The notes beneath the pieces were generated by a model that was not told the DNA's origin, did no database searches, and was given only the letters and a program-made list of their open reading frames with translations. 5,042 nt of DNA, taken from assembly GCA_947463755.1 (NCBI GenBank), contig CANHUK010000181.1, forward strand, positions 1 through 5,042. Reading direction: 5' to 3'. This stretch comes from Chitinophagaceae bacterium (GTDB lineage: Bacteria; Bacteroidota; Bacteroidia; Chitinophagales; Chitinophagaceae). Both the position numbers and the translations under genes were made by a program. This document shows positions 1-5,042 of this stretch, piece after piece; within the stretch, counting starts at the first letter, position 1, and every line of letters begins with the position of its first letter.

Positions 1-1
1 A

Positions 2-757
2 TACTATCACACCCTAAAGGATAGCATTGCGCAAACCTTCCAGCGTCATTTCTCCAAAACTCCGGATGGTAAAATGGGCATTGGGACTGCTGCCGCGCAA
101 GCTTATGCCCTGTATTTCGGACTCACCCCGGAAGGCATGAATGATAAAGTACTCGACATCATGTTGCAGCAACTCCGGAAAAAAGACGATCACATAACCG
201 CAGGTATTTTCGGCACCAAACTGCTACTGAATGTATTGGGCGAAACAGGCAACATGGATATTGCCTGGCGCATGGCCTCGCATAAGACCTATCCCGGCTG
301 GGGATACATGATCGACAATGGCGCCACCACACTCTGGGAGGTGTGGGCCTTCAGTGACAATGTGTATTCACATAACCACCCCATGTTTGGCTCCATCAGT
401 GAATGGTTTTACAAATACGTAGGCGGGATCAGACCGAGTGAGGATGCCGCAGGCTTCAATGATGTAGTCATCAAGCCTTATGTAAAACAACTGCAATGGG
501 CGAATACGACCTACAGATCGGTGTTAGGAAATGTGTCATGCAATTGGACATTGAATGGTCAGGTGCTGACCATGAATGTAGAGATACCTGTGAACATGAC
601 CGCCCGGATCCATATTCCCGCAGCATTAGATCAGATCAAAGAAAATGGGCTGTCACTCAGTAACCATAAGGATATCAGGCATATCGGAATGGAAATGGAC
701 CACTCCGTATTTGAATTGAAATCCGGAAGTTATCAATTCAGTGTGACGATGAAATGA
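2..757 (+). CDS. GH78 alpha-L-rhamnosidase, C-terminal part (5' end outside window)
   Basis: This is the C-terminal 251 codons of a bacterial alpha-L-rhamnosidase, which releases terminal alpha-L-rhamnose by an inverting mechanism. The frame is open from base 2 and begins YYHTLKDSIAQTF, so the ATG at 74 is internal and not the true start. The end of the (alpha/alpha)6-barrel is visible: GTAAAQAYALYFGL (a variant of the usual G-T-Q-x-A-x-A family stretch), then YPGWGYMIDNGATTLWEVW, then SHNHPMFGSISEWFYKYVGGI. From family knowledge, the Glu of GATTLWE (codon 338-340) is the likely catalytic base, and NHPMFGS lines the active site. The final ~110 residues, from the AGFNDVVIKP stretch onward, are the beta-sandwich domain typical of GH78 C-termini. 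The visible part shows no truncation or frameshift. The general-acid region and any signal peptide lie upstream. The gene converges on the sulfatase, with 2 bp between stop codons. Family assignment is confident; the natural substrate is not known. Confidence 0.93.
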   Translation, partial: YYHTLKDSIAQTFQRHFSKTPDGKMGIGTAAAQAYALYFGLTPEGMNDKVLDIMLQQLRKKDDHITAGIFGTKLLLNVLGETGNMDIAWRMASHKTYPGWGYMIDNGATTLWEVWAFSDNVYSHNHPMFGSISEWFYKYVGGIRPSEDAAGFNDVVIKPYVKQLQWANTTYRSVLGNVSCNWTLNGQVLTMNVEIPVNMTARIHIPAALDQIKENGLSLSNHKDIRHIGMEMDHSVFELKSGSYQFSVTMK

Positions 758-759
758 TA

Positions 760-2172
760 TTAATGAAGGGGGCTGACCCTTGCCGATAAAAGATCCCGTG
801 CAATGGAGTCGCACTTTGTGCGATACATGGTCAACATACGATCATACTTCTTATCCAACGCGAGATTTTTCGTTTCATCAGGATCATCCTTCAGGTTGTA
901 GAGTTCAAAAAAATCAGGGTGATCTTCATAACGAATGAATTTCCACTGCTTGTCCCTGAAACACTCTGTTTTTAACAGGGCAGGATTTCCCTCCAGCCTG
1001 TGCTCACAGAAGATGGAATTACGCCAGCGCTCCGGTTTTCCGTTGATGAATCCGGTCAAACTGACGCCCTGATAACGTTTGGGAATGGATACATTGGCCA
1101 GCTGCAGGATGGTGGGCGTGACATCGACGTTCAATACATAATCATCTATCGTTCTGCGTCTCCTGGATGCGGGCTGTCTCGGATCATAAATGATCATGGG
1201 GACCCTGATGGACTGTTCGTACATCAGCCATTTATCCGCATAACCTCTGTCGCCCAGGAAATAACCATTGTCGCCCAGGAAAACGATGATGGTATTGTCT
1301 GCAATACCCTGGTCGTCCAGGGCTGACCGGATCCTGCCGATGACACTATCCACGCCACTGATCATGCGGTAGTAACCTTTGACCATTTGCTGATACTTTT
1401 CGGTGGAATCAAAACGCCAGTACCAGCGTTCCCGATTCATGGTCTTTTTCAGGAAGTCTGGAAGTGCTTCAAAGAATTCAGGCTTGGCGGTAGCAGGTAG
1501 CGGGATCCTTACATTGGTATATAAACTGTCACAATAAGAAGGCCAGAAATATTGTTCTTTGGAATCATCATCGGCATGAGGTGACCAGAACGAAAGAGAG
1601 AGGCAGAATGGTTTACCGCTGTTTTCCTTGATGAAGTTGATGGCATGATTACCATTGATGTCAGCCAGATGAATGGTTTGACCATTGATCTTTTTGATAT
1701 AAGGCCATGCAGTTTTCTTCACATAATGAAACATGGAATCCTCTATGCCCTGATTCACTTTTACCCCAAACTTTCCGACACATCCCGTTTGATAGCCGGC
1801 CTGCTTGAGTAAGTAAGGATAACTTTCCATCATGTATGCATTCGACAATGGGAGCTTCCCGAAAGTGTAGTCATGGGTCCTTTCATACAATCCGGTGAAT
1901 AATGTTGCCCGGCTGGCGGCACAGATCGGGGTGGTTGCGAAGGCATTTTTGAAGTACAGCCCTTCGCTTGCGAGTTGATCTAGGTGAGGCGTATGAATGA
2001 TGTTATTTCCGGCATATCCCAGGGCATCCCACCGCTGATCATCGGTCAGAATAAATATGATATTCGGTGCCTTACTTTTAGCTTTGGATACGGGATCAAT
2101 AAAACTTGTGATGATTCCTGAACATATGACGAGCAGGCATATCAGCGTAACACTCGATCGAAGATGATACAT
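760..2172 (-). CDS. Family S1 sulfatase (formylglycine-dependent), exported
   Basis: A 470-residue sulfatase that hydrolyses sulfate esters, probably on a carbohydrate, and probably acts in the periplasm or at the cell surface. Residues 1-25 form a signal peptide (basic start, hydrophobic VTLICLLVICSGII). Cys17 sits in LVIC, a poor lipobox, so lipidation is doubtful. Conserved S1 features appear in order: metal-binding D44-D45 in ILTDDQR; the formylglycine motif C84-A-A-S-R88 followed by ATLFTG; K134 in VGKFG; H199 in SPHA; metal-binding D301-N302 in LGDNGYFLGDRG; and K314 in ADKW. The C-terminal subdomain ends with the common ELYNLKDDPDETKNLA stretch. Length is normal and every expected catalytic residue is present. 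Activity needs a maturase (FGE or anSME) that is not in this window. The start is the only Met preceding the signal peptide. Upstream ACAGGTCTCTAAT gives at most a weak ribosome site, as is usual in Bacteroidota. The S1 subfamily, and so the substrate, cannot be fixed by eye. Confidence 0.95.
   Translation of the reverse strand: MYHLRSSVTLICLLVICSGIITSFIDPVSKAKSKAPNIIFILTDDQRWDALGYAGNNIIHTPHLDQLASEGLYFKNAFATTPICAASRATLFTGLYERTHDYTFGKLPLSNAYMMESYPYLLKQAGYQTGCVGKFGVKVNQGIEDSMFHYVKKTAWPYIKKINGQTIHLADINGNHAINFIKENSGKPFCLSLSFWSPHADDDSKEQYFWPSYCDSLYTNVRIPLPATAKPEFFEALPDFLKKTMNRERWYWRFDSTEKYQQMVKGYYRMISGVDSVIGRIRSALDDQGIADNTIIVFLGDNGYFLGDRGYADKWLMYEQSIRVPMIIYDPRQPASRRRRTIDDYVLNVDVTPTILQLANVSIPKRYQGVSLTGFINGKPERWRNSIFCEHRLEGNPALLKTECFRDKQWKFIRYEDHPDFFELYNLKDDPDETKNLALDKKYDRMLTMYRTKCDSIARDLLSARVSPLH
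766..781. other. Short inverted repeat at the convergent gene junction
   Basis: AAGGG (766-770) pairs with CCCTT (777-781) across a 6-nt loop. It lies just after the rhamnosidase stop and within the last codons of the sulfatase. It is the only obvious hairpin able to serve both converging transcripts, but neither strand has a clean U-tract after it. A terminator role is therefore weak. Confidence 0.25.
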
Positions 2173-2191
2173 ATTAGAGACCTGTAAGATG

Positions 2192-2205
2192 ATTATAACT
2201 ATAAT
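2192..2205. promoter_or_regulatory. AT-rich palindrome upstream of the sulfatase (possible promoter or operator)
   Basis: ATTATA-AC-TATAAT is a perfect 6+6 bp inverted repeat with a 2-bp spacer, 19 bp upstream of the sulfatase ATG. Each arm reads TATAAT on one strand. It lies in the 128-bp gap after the PLP-enzyme gene, where a separate sulfatase promoter could sit. No clear Bacteroidota TAnnTTTG -7 element with a -33 TTG box was found, so promoter or operator function is only a possibility. Confidence 0.25.
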
Positions 2206-2286
2206 GATCCGTGATCCTCAGCAGCCGGGATTGAACTGACCGAATAGATCCTGTCTGGGATCCATTCTTCGTATGTTGACAGATCG

Positions 2287-2318
2287 AAAAAAAAGATCGA
2301 TCAGGCAGACATCTTTTT
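2287..2318 (-). terminator. Possible weak intrinsic terminator after the PLP-enzyme gene
   Basis: Read on the minus strand, AAAAAGAT (2318-2311) pairs perfectly with ATCTTTTT (2297-2290) over a 13-nt loop that contains the TGA stop codon. The right arm runs on into further T, giving eight T in a row (2294-2287). The stem is A/U-rich and so weak, and the U-tract is partly inside the stem. It could partly separate the PLP-enzyme transcript from the sulfatase. Confidence 0.35.
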
Positions 2319-3563
2319 CAAGGCTCCGATCAGCACATCCAGCTCCGCAGTAGTAGTATAAATATTAGGCGTGATCCTGCATCCGAATACATTGGCGCCA
2401 TCAATACCTACGGTGAATATTTTATATTCATCCATCAGTCGCGTGGCGAGATCCCTCGGTGGGATTCCCTTGATACCGACGTTGGCGATCCCGCAGGAAC
2501 GTGCAGGATCTTCAGGGGTATTGAGCAGGATGTTGGGGAGTTTTCGCACTTTACTTGTCCAGTATTGCTGCAGGTAACGGAGCCGCGCTTCCTTTCGCTC
2601 CGGACCGATCAGCTGGTAATAATCAATGGCATCTGCGATCGTCAGCGTGGTATATGCGGGATGCGTACCCATATGCGTGATCCGTTGCATCTTAAATGGA
2701 TCTTTATCCCCACCAATGATGAGCGGCCAGATGCCGGGCATTTTTTCCTTGCTGACATAAAGCATACCGGAACCCAAGGGTGCACTGAGCCATTTATGGA
2801 GCGAACTGCCGTAATAATCACAATTCAGGTCGGTCATCTTGAATTTGAAATGCCCTATGGCATGTGCACCATCTACCAGTACTTCCACACCGAATTGATG
2901 GGCCATATCACAAACTTTACGGATGGGTAGAATTTGTCCCGTGATGTTGATGATATGAGAAATCAGGATCAGTTTCGTCTTAGGGGTGATGGCCTTACGA
3001 TACAGATCAACGATCTCCTCGTCGGAAGCAGGCAGGTTGGGTACCGATATCATCTTGTGTTGTACACCATACCGGTCAGCCACATGTCGGATGGCCGCGA
3101 TGATCGTCCCATACTCCTGTTCTGCCATGATGATCTCATCACCCGACGTCCAGTGCTTTCCGGCGATGACGATATCCAGGGATTCCGTGGTATTCCGCGT
3201 GATGGCAAGTTCTGAAGGCGCACATCCGACCACCGGTGCGAGTTTTTCCACCACAGAGGCTTTGTCCAATACTGAATAATTCCGCATATACCATGAGCCG
3301 TGGAAATTGATATGCCGGATGTGTTCAATATATTTTTCCAGCAATGGCTGGGGGATGAAATTGTAATATCCATTTTCCAGGTTGATATAATCCGGTTTCA
3401 GGAGGTATTGATTTCTTATACCCTGCCAGAATTTATCATCCCTGGCCAACAGGTCCGCCTCGATATTCTTCACGCGCTGAAAAGCCGCTGCAAATGAATC
3501 CATGCCGAGGACCGATCCCATGCCGGCCAGTGCGGAATGCTTGAGGAATGCTCTCTTATTCAT
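2301..3563 (-). CDS. Class V aminotransferase-fold PLP enzyme (isopenicillin-N-epimerase-like) with Tat-like leader
   Basis: A 420-residue fold-type I PLP enzyme of the class V aminotransferase / cysteine desulfurase / CefD-like superfamily. Seen in order: leader MNKRAFLKHSALAGMGSVLG; substrate-side NLENGYYNF (62-70); phosphate-binding TRNTTESL (122-129); VDGAHAIGHF (230-239), whose Asp231 should contact the PLP pyridine nitrogen; and SSLHKWLSAPLGSGMLYV (253-270), whose Lys257 should form the Schiff base. The active site looks complete and length is typical. The reaction cannot be read from sequence; 'isopenicillin-N epimerase' is the usual label for this group and should not be taken literally. 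The leader resembles a Tat signal, with KR-x-F-L-K in place of RR-x-F-L-K, so export is plausible. I chose the ATG at 3563 over the in-frame TTG at 3572, which overlaps the esterase stop, because the ATG gives the normal MNKRxFLK start. It follows the esterase by 5 bp, so the two are probably cotranscribed. Confidence 0.88.
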   Translation of the reverse strand: MNKRAFLKHSALAGMGSVLGMDSFAAAFQRVKNIEADLLARDDKFWQGIRNQYLLKPDYINLENGYYNFIPQPLLEKYIEHIRHINFHGSWYMRNYSVLDKASVVEKLAPVVGCAPSELAITRNTTESLDIVIAGKHWTSGDEIIMAEQEYGTIIAAIRHVADRYGVQHKMISVPNLPASDEEIVDLYRKAITPKTKLILISHIINITGQILPIRKVCDMAHQFGVEVLVDGAHAIGHFKFKMTDLNCDYYGSSLHKWLSAPLGSGMLYVSKEKMPGIWPLIIGGDKDPFKMQRITHMGTHPAYTTLTIADAIDYYQLIGPERKEARLRYLQQYWTSKVRKLPNILLNTPEDPARSCGIANVGIKGIPPRDLATRLMDEYKIFTVGIDGANVFGCRITPNIYTTTAELDVLIGALKKMSA

Positions 3564-3568
3564 ATTGA

Positions 3569-5042
3569 TCAATTTGATGTGTTGGGGGTGACGTTACCAG
3601 CGGACCTTGATTGCTCGAGTTTCTTTCGGGTCAAAACCTGATCCGCCGCAGCCTGCTTGTATGCTGCGAATATTTTTCTGTATGCGGCGAATGCTGTTTC
3701 CACCACCGGTGCTTCCGGATAGTTCCACGGATCTGTCCGGAACGAAGGGACGGGTATCACCCGTTCTCTGATGGATGCACTGACGGCATTACCCAGTGGA
3801 TTTCTGGCCCAGGCATATCGGGCATGCAGAGGCTTCGATACCATGGCTGATCGCAGCACAAGTATCTTCTTATCCAGCGAATCTTGCGCAGCCGTTCCCC
3901 GCTTGTGCTTGAAATAATCAGCCACAGCGGGGAAAAAATGACGATCTCCCCCCGAGATGGTGAAGCCTTCAAAGTCTCTATCGTCATGAGTTTTTATCTC
4001 CCGATCAAAATAAAGGAGAACGGAGTCTGATCTAACCTCCATACGAACCAGACTGGCCGGCATCCACCCAAGGGGGATGTTGTAATACTGGTCAAGTGCC
4101 CAGCGGGCCATGCGTTCAGCCGGTTCGATCTTTTTCCTCGGGTGGAACCAATTTTCCTGCTGATCGTAAGCAGCGGCAATGCCTACGTGCTTCAGTTGCT
4201 GATATGCTAAAAATTGCGCCTCACGGATGAAAGGAGCGGCATCGGTCATCTGAATCTCAAGGTTATCTGTTGTCTGCGGGGTGCCTCCGGCGCTGAGCTC
4301 AATGATGCCAAATGGCAGGTCATTATCCCGAAAGAGTTGCCTCCAGGATGTGATGAGCAGGCACATATTTTTTGCGTAAAGTACCGGTCGCGCATCATTG
4401 CTCAGCGCATTGTTATACCCCTGATGAAATATGATGCCCTTCAGCGATAATCCTGCGACAGGGTAGATCATGCCGTTGAATGAGGCGGCAGGAAAATTCC
4501 GGTTGGCATGAGGTGACTCATCAGCCTTCAGGGGTTTCGGCATGGGTTCCAGTCCCTGTGACTTACGTTCCTTCGTTCTGATCTCCCATTGTTCCACCTT
4601 TTTAGCGAGATTGGTGATCGGATCGTATGCGGCGGCTTTACGGTCCCACTCCACCAGGATCTGCTTATTTTCTTCAGATGCTGTCCAGGTTGAGGGTGGA
4701 AGCCATGCCTCCAGCGTAGTTCCACCCAATGAAGCGTCGATCAGTCCGATCGGAACCTGCGAAGCCATGTGCAGTCGCCGGCCGAAAATATAACCAATGC
4801 CGGAAAAAGTCTTCACGGTTTGACTGTTGCAGATGAACCATTCTCCTTTCTGATCATAACGACCCAACCAATCATCATATTCATTGATCGGCTTGAAGTT
4901 TTTAGTGGGACGAATACCCGTCTGCCTCGGAATGGTCATTAAGCGAATGGCATTGAAGTTGGCAGACGCCACTTACAGATCACCATTGTAGATCCGATCC
5001 AGATCCATTTCCATATTGCTCTGTCCACCCAGCAACCAGATA
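3569..5042 (-). pseudogene. Sialate O-acetylesterase-family (SASA/DUF303) gene interrupted by an in-frame TAA; 5' end outside window
   Basis: The family removes acetyl esters from glycans using an SGNH-type serine hydrolase fold. At the right edge the frame reads IWLLGGQSNMEMDLDRIYNGDL, which contains the classic GQSNM nucleophile block (Ser codon 5018-5020). A TAA stop follows at 4973-4975. The same frame then runs open for 467 codons: ASANFNAIRLMTIPR, FSGIGYIFGRRLH (56-68), VPIGLIDASLGGTTLEAW (73-90), IFHQGYNNAL (181-190), WFHPRKK (275-281; candidate catalytic His277) and FRTDPWNY (411-418). Numbering starts at the GTG at 4972, immediately after the stop. A product from that GTG would lack the nucleophile and should be inactive. 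A single base change, for example from GAA or AAA, would explain the stop. Motifs also diverge: the usual QGE(S)N is QGYNN, and no Asp lies 2-3 residues before His277. The last ~45 residues are a charged tail. Family assignment is confident; pseudogene status depends on the TAA being real. Confidence 0.85.

Noticed and set aside
74..76. ATG at 74 as the start of the rhamnosidase
   Set aside because: The frame is open to the window edge and encodes GH78-like sequence before this Met, so it is internal.
1000..1326. Plus-strand open frame of 108 codons opposite the sulfatase
   Set aside because: It lies wholly within a strongly conserved sulfatase gene on the other strand, and its translation resembles no family I recognise.
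2251..2265. GGATCC-type repeats in the gap as a strong hairpin terminator
   Set aside because: The arms are short, self-palindromic GATC words with no U-tract after them; they are better explained by the local GATC cluster.
2565..3279. Plus-strand open frames opposite the PLP-enzyme gene
   Set aside because: They overlap each other and the conserved gene, and look like shadow frames with no recognisable domain.
3564..3572. TTG start for the PLP enzyme, adding three residues
   Set aside because: It overlaps the esterase stop, and the ATG three codons later gives the standard MNKRxFLK leader.
4970..4972. GTG at 4972 as the true start of the esterase gene
   Set aside because: The conserved GQSNM block lies in the same frame directly upstream, beyond the TAA. 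A start here would remove the nucleophile, and no ribosome site supports it.

Overview
The window looks like a carbohydrate-degradation locus from the Bacteroidota, possibly a soil-type Chitinophagaceae relative. This rests on protein style and gene company: an exported sulfatase, a GH78 rhamnosidase, a SASA/DUF303 esterase and a leader-bearing PLP enzyme. Moderate GC by eye and the absence of clear Shine-Dalgarno sequences also fit. The genus is an inference. No SusC/SusD pair, regulator, tRNA, rRNA, CRISPR array or transposase is visible.

Layout: bases 2-757 (+) hold the last 251 codons of a GH78 alpha-L-rhamnosidase whose start lies upstream. Everything else is on the minus strand. Read in the direction of transcription, it is a sialate-O-acetylesterase-family gene (from the right edge to 3569), a class V PLP-dependent enzyme with a Tat-like leader (3563-2301), a 128-bp gap, and a family S1 sulfatase (2172-760). 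The rhamnosidase and sulfatase converge with only 2 bp between their stop codons.

The most important observation is that the esterase gene is broken. The family's N-terminal catalytic block (WLLGGQSNMEM) is present at the right edge in the same frame, but an in-frame TAA at 4973-4975 separates it from 467 intact downstream codons. A gene caller would start this protein at the GTG just after the stop and miss the catalytic serine. Whether this is a true pseudogene, a sequence error or readthrough cannot be decided here.

Working together: the rhamnosidase, sulfatase and esterase would remove terminal rhamnose, sulfate esters and acetyl esters from a decorated, rhamnose-containing polysaccharide. 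Ulvan-like algal glycans or acetylated rhamnogalacturonan are candidates, by inference only. The role of the PLP enzyme in this setting is not evident. I see no clearly novel multi-gene system; the notable points are the interrupted esterase, its divergent active-site motifs, and the exported-looking PLP enzyme.
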